From: an uncultured Clostridia bacterium
GTDB lineage: Bacteria > Bacillota > Clostridia > Christensenellales > Borkfalkiaceae
Reading direction: 5' to 3'
DNA length: 22,863 nucleotides
Assembly (NCBI GenBank): GCA_934254825.1
Contig: CAKQMB010000022.1
Coordinates: 1-22,863 of the forward strand
In this document: in pieces, positions 8,019 to 16,327 of the stretch
Numbering within the stretch: the first letter of the stretch is position 1
Layout of the letters: every line of letters starts with the position of its first letter
The notes under the pieces: model-generated
Seen by the model: the letters and a program-made list of their open reading frames with translations, nothing else
Database searches by the model: none
Told to the model about the DNA's origin: nothing
Program-made: the position numbers and the translations under genes

Positions 8019-10241
8019 AGTTTCTTCCATAATCTCGCTGCCGAAAATTTCGAAAGAGAACGAAACGTTGTTGGAAGAATTGAACACGGACGAAGCCGTG
8101 ACGGTTACCGTCATATCCGACGTGAGCGGAACGATTACGGACGAGCCCTTAACGGCTACACCCTTTTTGCCCGCGTTTTCGTCAACGGAAAGAACGTAAA
8201 AGTTCTGATTCGTTCTTACCTTTATCGTAGCCGCTTCGTTTATCTCCGAAGGAAGCTCGTTTGTTATTTTAATCTGTACGCCGTCCGCATAGAAGTTGTT
8301 ATAAAGTCCTCTCGGCACAACCAGGGAATTGACCACATACCAGAAATCTCTGTCCCATCCGCTTATGCAATTCGCGAAACTTTCGGACGAGCGAGCCTCT
8401 TCGAGGTCGTTTTCGATGACTTTATCGCCCCAGATAGTTCCCGTGCCGTTTGCGGGAGCAATACTCGAACCTTCGGGCATCAAAACCGCGCAATTACTTA
8501 CGCCGCCGCTGCCTAAAACGCCGTACTTCATACCCGCGTCGGTTATTTCGGCATTAAGCGTGTCGACGAGACAATTTATTATCGACGGGGTATCTCTGTT
8601 TGCGTTGTTCGCGCCGAAGAAAGTACCGCCCATTTTCGGATCGCAGTTTAAAATACTCTTATACGAAACGTAAACGTTTTCGATCGTGCCTATGCCTGCG
8701 TGAGTAACCGCGCACCCGAACGTGTCGTCCATAACGAAATTGGTGAGCGAAACGTTTCTGATCACGCCGCCCGCAAGCAAGCCGATAAATCCGCCGCCGA
8801 ACCCCGTTTTGATTTTATACAATCCGTCGATCGTATGTCCTTTTCCGTCGAAAATTCCCGTGAAGCCCGTCGTTCCGTTGCCCTGCATTCCCGCGCCGTT
8901 ACGATGAAGGAATTCGTTTAATTTTATGCCGTCTTCCTGAGAAATATCGTTTCCGAGAACGAAATAACCGCCGTATAAAACGTCCGTCTCGCCCGCCGCT
9001 TTGGAAAGCTCGCCCATTCTGTTATAATCTTCGACCGTTTCGATAACGAGCGTGTAAACGTCGGCAGCCGAAGAATAATACGCTTCGTCCGTTTCGACGA
9101 TAAGCTCTTTTCCGTCGCCGTAAGCTTCGATCGGCATTTTATCGATTTTCGACTTATCGAGAACGAGAGTGTTGCCCGCAAAAGAAGCCGCAACGTCGTT
9201 TCCGTCGATCGTCGCGCCGATAAACGTTCCCGCCAGAGCTTCCGCGTAGGTTACTTCGGCAAGATCGCCCGCCTCTATCAGGAGTTTTCCTTCGGAAACG
9301 AACGTCGGTTTTTCAACCGTTACGCGAATATCGGTTTCGTTCCCGTTATAGTTTACCGTAACGATCGTTTCGCCGACCGAAACAGCCGAAATAGTACCGT
9401 TTTCAACCTTCGCGACTGCGGGATTTTCACTTGTCAAACCGACCGTTGCGCCCGAAACTTTGTTTCCGCTTTCAAAAACGGAAATTTCGGGAGTTATCGA
9501 ACGGATATATCCGCCTGCGCTTGTCGTCGCGAGTTTTGCGAGATATCCGCCGTTTTCGGGGATAAGATTTGCTATGTCGAATATTACGCCGAGACTTTTA
9601 ACGTTTACTTCGATTTCCGCCGCCGCGAGAATTCCTCTTAATGTCGCAGACACACAGAACTTCGTAGTTCCGTAATCGAGCGCGGTTATCGCGAGAGCGT
9701 TTCCGCGTTTTTCGGCGCGAGCGACGTTTTCCGCAGCTCCGTCCGCATACGAAACGCTATAATCGGCGGTTGCGGTTACGTCCTCGCCTTTATATCTTAT
9801 CGAAACGGAAACGTCGTATTCGTCGTTCTTTTCAAGCGTGATTAAGTTGTCTCCGAGCGAAACGAAAGGCGCGGAATAAGAATTGTAAACTTTGAGCGCG
9901 CAAGTTGCGGAAAGGTTTCCGACCGACGCGATTATATTTGCCACGCCCTCGCCGACGGGAGTTATTACTCCGCCGTTTACCGTCGCGACCTTTTCGTCCG
10001 AAGAAGTCCATACGACTTGCGCGGAAGTTCCTTCCGTCGTCGCGACGAGAGTGTATTTTTCGTCGAGATCGAGTTCCAACGCCTCTTTATCGAGCGATAC
10101 AGAGCCGCTTACGCTCTCGCTCTGATTCGGCTTTTCGGACGAACCGGACTCTTCGTCCTGCCCGCACGAAACGGCAAAGGCGAACGTAAAAGCGAAAATA
10201 ACGGAAAGTAAAGCAATGAGCCATAATTTATTCTTTTTCAT
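6984..10241 (-). CDS. Surface lipoprotein with BIG2-type Ig domains and two GLUG-like modules
   Basis: This 1085-residue protein has an N-terminal signal ending in a lipobox-like AVSC (Cys26) and a short Ser/Glu linker. A BIG2-type domain follows at about 45-120 (VVWTSSDEKVATVNGGVITP, VGEGVANIIASVG), with a second Ig-like region at about 240-312 (ENPAVAKVENGTISAVSVGE). Two GLUG-like modules follow, at about 390-645 with FTGIFDGKGHTIDGLYK and at about 740-1085 with FKGVIDGMGYKIIGL. Each ends in a W-D-x3-W motif. The architecture matches the downstream lipoprotein but the sequence has diverged much further. No catalytic residues are recognisable; a surface binding role is inferred. The start is the ATG at 10241, with GGAGGTG 6 bases upstream. 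The stop of the DUF4838 gene is 15 bases upstream, so the two are co-transcribed. Confidence 0.85.
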   Translation of the reverse strand: MKKNKLWLIALLSVIFAFTFAFAVSCGQDEESGSSEKPNQSESVSGSVSLDKEALELDLDEKYTLVATTEGTSAQVVWTSSDEKVATVNGGVITPVGEGVANIIASVGNLSATCALKVYNSYSAPFVSLGDNLITLEKNDEYDVSVSIRYKGEDVTATADYSVSYADGAAENVARAEKRGNALAITALDYGTTKFCVSATLRGILAAAEIEVNVKSLGVIFDIANLIPENGGYLAKLATTSAGGYIRSITPEISVFESGNKVSGATVGLTSENPAVAKVENGTISAVSVGETIVTVNYNGNETDIRVTVEKPTFVSEGKLLIEAGDLAEVTYAEALAGTFIGATIDGNDVAASFAGNTLVLDKSKIDKMPIEAYGDGKELIVETDEAYYSSAADVYTLVIETVEDYNRMGELSKAAGETDVLYGGYFVLGNDISQEDGIKLNEFLHRNGAGMQGNGTTGFTGIFDGKGHTIDGLYKIKTGFGGGFIGLLAGGVIRNVSLTNFVMDDTFGCAVTHAGIGTIENVYVSYKSILNCDPKMGGTFFGANNANRDTPSIINCLVDTLNAEITDAGMKYGVLGSGGVSNCAVLMPEGSSIAPANGTGTIWGDKVIENDLEEARSSESFANCISGWDRDFWYVVNSLVVPRGLYNNFYADGVQIKITNELPSEINEAATIKVRTNQNFYVLSVDENAGKKGVAVKGSSVIVPLTSDMTVTVTASSVFNSSNNVSFSFEIFGSEIMEETQKIKLELPVNDSVVSVSSEKAEIDLSDYDAADGSIEAATLEGKPLDIGKFSLENRKLTIDASVFGFAYGEKMLGVQLKNGENSSKIIINCLLVSKTIRTKADLDLIGVIGKACEADNEKIWGGYFELGNDIDLTGLSELEAEMKEFIDRGSNSFSADGDQGFKGVIDGMGYKIIGLRRTFNPSKGNAFISVMHNDGVLRNIAFTDCVMKANNGSFIVQVGGGTFENIYISYKEISTQNQYSGTFFGARPTQANMKGVVVDASSAVVSDGTIFMLLGQIIEPDGVFGIKAITKDNVLKGISGIYADYAAFKDAIDTNTTIGNNVRSWDKTYWDMSSGYPIFKSTK
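8301..9170 (-). repeat. GLUG-like module, copy 1 of the upstream lipoprotein (most diverged)
   Basis: The lead domain keeps only IEAYGDGKELIVET in place of the FGYAYGEK signature. YGGYFVLGNDI, FTGIFDGKGHTIDGL, GTIENVYVSYKSI and W-x4-W are retained. Boundaries are approximate. Confidence 0.65.
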
Positions 10242-10247
10242 ATCTTT

Positions 10248-10254
10248 CACCTCC
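10248..10254 (-). promoter_or_regulatory. Ribosome binding site deciding the start of the BIG2/GLUG lipoprotein
   Basis: GGAGGTG on the minus strand lies 6 bases before the ATG at 10241. An in-frame GTG at 10250 belongs to this site and should not be taken as the start. Confidence 0.7.
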
Positions 10255-10256
10255 GC

Positions 10257-12233
10257 TTAAACTCCCCAGCTATCGAAAAGCGGCGCGATGTACTCCGCTT
10301 CGCCCGTGTGGGTTATCTGCAAGTTTTTACAATCCGTAGCAAGTTCTTTACGCATTTCCGACAAAACCTCGTCCGAGAAAGAACTCGAATAAAGTATGCA
10401 AAGGTAAAGTCTCGGGAACACGGAATCGACGGTTATATGCGCCTTTACCGCGTTATAATACTGCGGATTCGTAAATTCGTACTTATTGTTCGCCGCAAGA
10501 GCCTTTTCGCACAGATCTTTCCAGTTCGCAAGCATTCTGAAAGACCAGAATTTCGTTTTGTTAAGCGGCTGATGAACGATCAAGCCCGTCTGCTCGCCCG
10601 GGTACGCCTTTTCGATATATTTGAGCTGAGCTATGCCTTCGTCGAAGAACTGTTTCATATATTCTCCGCCGTCGCCGTAAAAATACTTGAAGAATTTCTC
10701 GTAAAGCTCAACGTAGTTCACGTTTACGTCGAAAAGCGCGTGAGAATCGATATAATCTTTAAATCTTCCGAAGCCCGAGTTTATGCTTTCCCAGTTGCCC
10801 TGGTTCATAACGAGAACGGCGTTGTTGAGATATGCCGCGCGGTAGTTTTCGATAACGCTATCGAAAGAATTGAACATACTCTGATAAGAATACGTCGCGC
10901 AATTCGTCTGATACATCCAGACGTAAAGCTTATCCGTAAAGGTCTTCCAGCCTTCGAGGAAGGAAAGCGGACTGCTGTTTATCGATTCGTACAAGGTGTG
11001 CGTGTAAGAAGCTCTCGAAAGGGCGAGAAGCACTCCGACGTTTTCGTGACATTTAACACTATCGTCGATTTTGTTCGGAGCCGCCGACGAGAAATGATAC
11101 GCGAAAAATACTATATTGAGTTCTTTTTTCTCCGTATTGTTCGCGTCCGCTTCCGCTTGAAGTCTCGTCTGAATTATGTCGTCGATTCCGTTCATAAACA
11201 TTATTATCGCGGCGGAAATCGAACCGTATTCTTCGACGATCGCGTTGCATGCGTCGCATTCGCATTTACTCTCGGTGTCTTCTTGCGAGATGGTAACGTT
11301 TTTAAGCTCGGTATCGCTCGCAAGCTCCAAAACCTGCTCCGCGATTGTCGTCTGCATTTCCTTTAAACTGTCCTTATCGCCGTGAGCCGTGTAGCAAAGC
11401 TGCGAATTAACGTATCTGCCGTTGGAATTGTCCGAGTACCATTCGGGATGAGTCTTTTCATATGTCTCAAGCGGAAGATAAGTAAAGGTGTTATGATAAC
11501 GTTTGCCCTGCGGAGCAAGGAAAATAGAGTTATCTGTGAAACCCATTCCGTATCTTGCCGAAGGCACGTTCAATACGGCATTGTTCGAACCCGATCTGTA
11601 ATCGAAATCGGGACGCTCGACTATATCCATATCGGGAAGGGTCGAACCGTCTTTCTCGTAGATCACGAGATCTTCATACAACATATCATAGCCGACGACC
11701 TGCCTTAAAAAGCAAATCGCGCCGAGCTGATAACCGTCGTAACCGTTTGCCGTGATAAACACCGAATTGCCTTTGGTTTTAATTCCGTAACCCGTCGTTC
11801 CGATATTTTCGGTCGGAGCGGAAACTCCCGCTTTCGCCATAAAATCCTTGTTGCCGACAACGATATACTTAGCGTTTTCACTCCATACGGGCGAAGTTTC
11901 TTCGGAAAGTCTCGCACCCGTCGCTTCGAAAATATGAGAAGCGATAAAGCTTGCCGCTTTGGATATATACGCCGCGGAATCGTAAACGAGTTTATATTCG
12001 GTTACGCCGCCCGAAACAAACGTTCTGCTGTTTTCGGTGACGTTTACCTTATGCAAAGTTCCCGTAACCTTATGTTCGTCGTAATCTTCTACGGGATTTA
12101 CAGCCGACGGAATATTTGTTCCGCCGCCGTTACTCTCGCCCGAAGAAGAATCGTCTACGTCCCCGCACGAAGCAAGACACAACGCGAGAACCGAAGCGAG
12201 AAGCATTGAAATCCATCTTTTAAATTTTTTCAT
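10257..12233 (-). CDS. DUF4838 domain lipoprotein, probable surface glycan-active protein
   Basis: This 658-residue lipoprotein has a signal peptide with lipobox LASC (Cys23) and a Ser/Gly-rich linker. An N-terminal alpha/beta domain (about 75-200) resembles the accessory domain preceding barrels of GH20/GH67-type enzymes. The large C-terminal region matches what I know of DUF4838 proteins, including the hallmark ISQEDTESKCECDAC at about 315-329, a C-x-C-x2-C cluster that could bind metal. Tryptophans and aromatic residues are frequent (VWMYQTNCATYSYQS, QGNWES), as expected for sugar contact. The family is thought to be related to glycoside hydrolases, but its activity is not established to my knowledge. 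GAGGGAG precedes the ATG. It lies 15 bases from each neighbour in the operon. Confidence 0.8.
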   Translation of the reverse strand: MKKFKRWISMLLASVLALCLASCGDVDDSSSGESNGGGTNIPSAVNPVEDYDEHKVTGTLHKVNVTENSRTFVSGGVTEYKLVYDSAAYISKAASFIASHIFEATGARLSEETSPVWSENAKYIVVGNKDFMAKAGVSAPTENIGTTGYGIKTKGNSVFITANGYDGYQLGAICFLRQVVGYDMLYEDLVIYEKDGSTLPDMDIVERPDFDYRSGSNNAVLNVPSARYGMGFTDNSIFLAPQGKRYHNTFTYLPLETYEKTHPEWYSDNSNGRYVNSQLCYTAHGDKDSLKEMQTTIAEQVLELASDTELKNVTISQEDTESKCECDACNAIVEEYGSISAAIIMFMNGIDDIIQTRLQAEADANNTEKKELNIVFFAYHFSSAAPNKIDDSVKCHENVGVLLALSRASYTHTLYESINSSPLSFLEGWKTFTDKLYVWMYQTNCATYSYQSMFNSFDSVIENYRAAYLNNAVLVMNQGNWESINSGFGRFKDYIDSHALFDVNVNYVELYEKFFKYFYGDGGEYMKQFFDEGIAQLKYIEKAYPGEQTGLIVHQPLNKTKFWSFRMLANWKDLCEKALAANNKYEFTNPQYYNAVKAHITVDSVFPRLYLCILYSSSFSDEVLSEMRKELATDCKNLQITHTGEAEYIAPLFDSWGV

Positions 12234-12248
12234 AATTTTCTCCCTCTC

Positions 12249-15200
12249 TTATTTCGTAACCGTGACGTACAACTTTATAAGATTCATATTTCCGATTTCA
12301 TCCGTTGCGACGATCTGAATTTCGTAAACGCCCTCGTAAAGAGCGCGTACGGCATTTCCTTCGGTTAAATGAATCTGTCTGCCGTTGGGGTTTATAACCA
12401 TTTTTACGATTGTAATATTCTCCTCCGCCGAAACGTTGTCGCTTACCTTAATATCGGGAAGGATAATATATTCTCCGACCTTTACGGTTTTCGTATATCC
12501 GCTCGTAAGCGTTATTTCGGGCGGCATTTCGTCGAACACGGTGAGCGTATACTGACGGGTCTGTATATTCGGCGTAGGGTTGAACTCCTCGTCTTCTCCG
12601 ATCGTATAAATTATTCTGTATCTGCCGTATTCGGTAAGTTTTATCGTGTATTCTTTAAACGGATCGACGCTTTGAAGCTTTAATCCGTTTTCGTCAGTCA
12701 CGAATTTTCCGTCGGCGTCTCTCACGCTGAGCGTTGCCGTTACGTTAGGCGAGAATACGTCGCCGACCGTTATGCTCGGCAACACATACAAAGAATCTTT
12801 CGGCGCGTTTCCGCCCGAAGCTCCGTTTATAACGTGCTTGGGAGAAATTACGTCGTCCGTCGCCTGCGTGAAGGGGCAATCGTTTATGGAAACGACTAAA
12901 AGTTCTGCCTGCGTTTTTGCGCCGATAAATTCAACGGAAAGATAAACCTTTTCGCCGAAACCGTTAAACGCCTCGCCGTTATCGGTCGATTTGACTTCCA
13001 TCTGAGTTTTATCGAGCGTGAAATATCCTTTTTTATACCCTATCGGGAAATCGTTGACTTCGGAGAAAGTCTTCTCTATTCTGAGCGACGAGTCGCCTAC
13101 GACGAACATCACATAATCTCCGCCGTTTATAAATCTGACCGTTGCCGACGCGTCGTAGTTTTCCGCGTCGGTTAAAGTTATTCTGATTTCGTCGAAATTA
13201 GTGCGGGTTGCTATCGATCTTATGGCGATAGAAAAATCTTCCGCGATAAGCGTATTTGCGAAAAGGAAGCTCGCTTTGTCCGTTTTTTGCGGAGTTTTTA
13301 TCGACATACCGTCCGCGGTCGCCGTTTTTACCAAACCCTCGCCGTAGAAATAGTTGTCGGCTCTTAAAGACATACCGTCGGTATAAGGTCTTATCGCGGG
13401 AATTGTTTCGGTCGTAAACGTAGTTCCGTTATACTTGTACGAAACTTTTATTTCGCCATAATCGCCCGTTACCTTCGGCGTGAATTTATCGCCGGCTTTA
13501 TAGGTATTCTTTCCGTTCGCGTCCTCGATTTCCACGTCGCAAAGCTTATTTTCGCGTACTCCCGAAGAATAATCTTTAACATACGCGACGGGAAGAACGT
13601 AAGCCGCGCCCGAAACGTAAATTTTCTGCAAAACGACATTATCGGTGAGAATCGGAAGATCGCTTCTCGAAGCGGTTATCTCATAACTTGCCGAAGCGGT
13701 ATTTCCGATATAGTCCGTCGCGACGGCTTTTATCGTCCACACGTCCTCTTTTTCGGGTATAAATCCGTTCGTCGCTTCGATTTCTTCAACCCCGTTTGTA
13801 GAAGCGTAATATTTAATCGTCGATATTCCGCTTCCGCCCGTGACGGTGACTTTTGCGGGAAGAATTATTTCGCCGAGCGAAACTTCCCGATCATAAGCCC
13901 CCGTTACGGCAACGCTAAGGGCGGGAATTTCATTTTCCGCGCGCACCCAGAGGACTTTTTCGGCTTTGTTGCCCGCGTCGTCCGAAGTCCGGTAAACTAT
14001 CGCGTAAAACCCTTCCTTTGCCGGAACGAACTTTCCGTCTCTTATATTGACGGAAATCGGAGTTTCTCCCATGTAGTTATAATAAACCTTAACTTCGACG
14101 TCGCAATTTTTCGTATAATCGTCCTTAGCCGAAGCCGAAGGCACGGGATATCCCGTTCCGATTTTTGCCGCGGGCATTTCTTCATAATCCGTGTTTACGG
14201 TTATTTCGGGAGCATTCACATCGTTAAGTTCGGTTGCCGTGATATCCATACCGAAAACGTCGCTTATGCAAAATCTCGCCGTAGCCGCGTTATACGCCCC
14301 GGCGGAAATACCGAGTTTTATTTTTCCGCTCGGGAAACCCGCAAAAAGATTGCTATAATACTTAGGATTGTCGAGATCGGTTACGAATTTCATTTCGTTG
14401 CCGTTGAAATCGCCTTTTCTGTTGTACGTCTTATTTACGATGTAAATTCCTTTACTCTCATAGTCAAAACGAATATCCATGGGAAGAGCGTCGGCATGGA
14501 GATTCAAGGCTTGCATTATAATATTTCCGCTATCGTCTTTTCCGACGTAAATCTTATGTTGTCCGTCGAAAGTATGGTTGATAAGCTGCCCGATCTCGTC
14601 GTTAATATGAACGGTTCCGTTCTCGTCGCCGACCATATCCTGACCGTTTGCTCCGGCAAAAACGTGCGTTTGTCCGTACTGAGCAACCGTTTCGTTTCTG
14701 TCGCGCTGTTTCGCCACGATTTTAACGTAAACGCTCGGATCCTCCGAATCGTAAAGCATTATATTGAATCTGGCGAACTCCGCCGAGCCTTTCGTGCCTG
14801 TAAGTGCGAAGAGTTTTAAAAACGTAGTCGCAGACGTAAGCGAAGACGCATCTATAAATTGATTGAAGGTAAATTCGTCGCCTTGGGAAAGACTTACTAT
14901 AAGTCCGCTTGTTTCCGTTTCGCTGACGTTATCGTAGTCGATAACCTTGCCATAGCCTACGCTCGATTTATCGGAATGAGAAAACAACGGGCTTATTACT
15001 CTGAATTCGTGGGTTTCGGAATATACTTTTCCGTTTACCGTCGCGCTGTAATTAACGCGATAGCTTCCCGTTCTGTTCAAAGTAATTTTCGCGGCGTAAG
15101 TCGCCGAGCCGTCCGGCAAAACGACGGAAGCCGTAGCTTTTTCGGTTTTTCCGCCTACCGTTACCGTTTTTTCGGGAATCGAGAACTCCGTGCCGTAAGT

Positions 15201-15332
15201 ATACGATTCGGCGATTTGTTCGTCGCTCCAATTTTCGGCGTCCGCAGATATGTGCGATACGTTAATCGCGAAAACCGCAAGAAAACATATCGCGATTACG
15301 CCAAGCAATACAACGAGTGTCTTTTTCTTCAT
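12249..15332 (-). CDS. Secreted or membrane-anchored multidomain Ig/lectin-like protein
   Basis: This 1027-residue exported protein has an N-terminal hydrophobic segment (TLVVLLGVIAICFLAVFAINV) and a possible cleavage after SADA near residue 32. There is no lipobox cysteine and no LPXTG motif. Several Ig-like beta domains are visible. Three end in a D-x-x-G-N motif: SDDAGNKAE near 450, VATDYIGNTA near 540 and VATDEIGNMN near 1010. Two longer regions, about 115-370 and 655-820, look like jelly-roll lectin-type domains and share an EFARFNIMLYDSED / FDEIRITLTDAEN pattern. No catalytic motif is recognised. AAGGAG lies 6 bases before the ATG. It is encoded 83 bases after the second permease and 15 bases before the DUF4838 gene, so it is probably part of the same surface apparatus. 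Confidence 0.75.
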   Translation of the reverse strand: MKKKTLVVLLGVIAICFLAVFAINVSHISADAENWSDEQIAESYTYGTEFSIPEKTVTVGGKTEKATASVVLPDGSATYAAKITLNRTGSYRVNYSATVNGKVYSETHEFRVISPLFSHSDKSSVGYGKVIDYDNVSETETSGLIVSLSQGDEFTFNQFIDASSLTSATTFLKLFALTGTKGSAEFARFNIMLYDSEDPSVYVKIVAKQRDRNETVAQYGQTHVFAGANGQDMVGDENGTVHINDEIGQLINHTFDGQHKIYVGKDDSGNIIMQALNLHADALPMDIRFDYESKGIYIVNKTYNRKGDFNGNEMKFVTDLDNPKYYSNLFAGFPSGKIKLGISAGAYNAATARFCISDVFGMDITATELNDVNAPEITVNTDYEEMPAAKIGTGYPVPSASAKDDYTKNCDVEVKVYYNYMGETPISVNIRDGKFVPAKEGFYAIVYRTSDDAGNKAEKVLWVRAENEIPALSVAVTGAYDREVSLGEIILPAKVTVTGGSGISTIKYYASTNGVEEIEATNGFIPEKEDVWTIKAVATDYIGNTASASYEITASRSDLPILTDNVVLQKIYVSGAAYVLPVAYVKDYSSGVRENKLCDVEIEDANGKNTYKAGDKFTPKVTGDYGEIKVSYKYNGTTFTTETIPAIRPYTDGMSLRADNYFYGEGLVKTATADGMSIKTPQKTDKASFLFANTLIAEDFSIAIRSIATRTNFDEIRITLTDAENYDASATVRFINGGDYVMFVVGDSSLRIEKTFSEVNDFPIGYKKGYFTLDKTQMEVKSTDNGEAFNGFGEKVYLSVEFIGAKTQAELLVVSINDCPFTQATDDVISPKHVINGASGGNAPKDSLYVLPSITVGDVFSPNVTATLSVRDADGKFVTDENGLKLQSVDPFKEYTIKLTEYGRYRIIYTIGEDEEFNPTPNIQTRQYTLTVFDEMPPEITLTSGYTKTVKVGEYIILPDIKVSDNVSAEENITIVKMVINPNGRQIHLTEGNAVRALYEGVYEIQIVATDEIGNMNLIKLYVTVTK

Positions 15333-15415
15333 TTATCGCTCCTTATTTTTTTTGTTATATATTCGTTCAGCCGACCGAAACCCGATGATTTACGGATTAC
15401 GCCCGGCGCGAATTT

Positions 15416-16312
15416 TTATCCTTTGATGCCGCCGACGTTGAGATTGCCGAGAAGCATTTTGTTTGTGAGAATGAACAGTATGAGCATCGGGGTGAACAAC
15501 ATAACCGCGCCCGTGATCTTCATCGGTACTTGCGACCACGGAGCTACGCTCGACGTGGAAATCATAAACACACCGAACGCCGCCGTCGGATAATTGTCTC
15601 TTATATAGACGAGAGGCGTCTGATAGTCGTTCCAATAACCGATAAAGTTAATTAAAAGCACCGTAAGGAAAATGCTCTTTGCAAGCGGCAAAGCTATCCT
15701 TACGAGAACCGACACGTTCCCCGCTCCGTCTATTTTCGCCGCCTCGATATAGGAATCGGGGAGCGAAGCGAAAAACTCGTAAAATACAAGGAAGTAAAGC
15801 CCTAAGAAGTTTGCCTTCATTATCCATAAACCCCAGATATGATTGCGAAGTCCGAAGAAATCGGCTATCTGAATTTCGGAAGGAAGACTTCCTACGACGG
15901 GGATTATCATTGCCACGATAACCGTGGTATGCATAATCTTCGACCATTTATACTTGAATTTTGCGCAGAAGTATGCCGTTATGCAAGGAACGGTCGTATT
16001 CGTTATAGCGCAACCTACCGCGTATAACAACGAATACAGATACATTTTAGCCATTCCGACAGATTTTCCGCCGTCGACGTCTATTTTAAATTCGTTCAGA
16101 ACCCTCGAAAAGTTATTGACTACCTTCTGCGGCAATCCGTAAGGGTTTTTTATAAATTCGTATCTGTCTTTAAGCGAAGTCGTAACGCCCCAGAACAGAA
16201 GCCCTATAAGTGTGAACGTGTAAATCAAAAGCACGACGAGCATCACTACCGTAAGCGGAGTGAACGGAGTTTTTCCGACTTTCGATTTTTTCTTATCAAA
16301 ATTTTTAGTCAT
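15416..16312 (-). CDS. ABC sugar transporter permease (CUT1, UgpE/LplC type)
   Basis: This 298-residue membrane protein has about six hydrophobic segments, the first at about 20-43. The cytoplasmic coupling loop that contacts the ATPase reads SYIEAAKIDGAG, with the EAA motif at about 190-197, followed by ALPLAKSIFL. The C-terminus MLLGNLNVGGIKG is typical of the family. It pairs with the upstream permease (15-base gap) and the binding lipoprotein to form an oligosaccharide importer. A GGAGGGGAA ribosome site precedes the ATG. The exact sugar cannot be read from the sequence. Confidence 0.93.
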   Translation of the reverse strand: MTKNFDKKKSKVGKTPFTPLTVVMLVVLLIYTFTLIGLLFWGVTTSLKDRYEFIKNPYGLPQKVVNNFSRVLNEFKIDVDGGKSVGMAKMYLYSLLYAVGCAITNTTVPCITAYFCAKFKYKWSKIMHTTVIVAMIIPVVGSLPSEIQIADFFGLRNHIWGLWIMKANFLGLYFLVFYEFFASLPDSYIEAAKIDGAGNVSVLVRIALPLAKSIFLTVLLINFIGYWNDYQTPLVYIRDNYPTAAFGVFMISTSSVAPWSQVPMKITGAVMLFTPMLILFILTNKMLLGNLNVGGIKG

Positions 16313-16327
16313 ATATGTTCCCCTCCG

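Noticed and set aside
10308..11366. A 352-codon plus-strand open frame
   Set aside because: It is antisense to the DUF4838 gene, has no recognisable domain and no ribosome site.
14859..15593. A 244-codon plus-strand open frame spanning the gap between the Ig-like protein and the second permease
   Set aside because: It runs antisense across two genes and their gap with no family match; composition is that of other shadows here.
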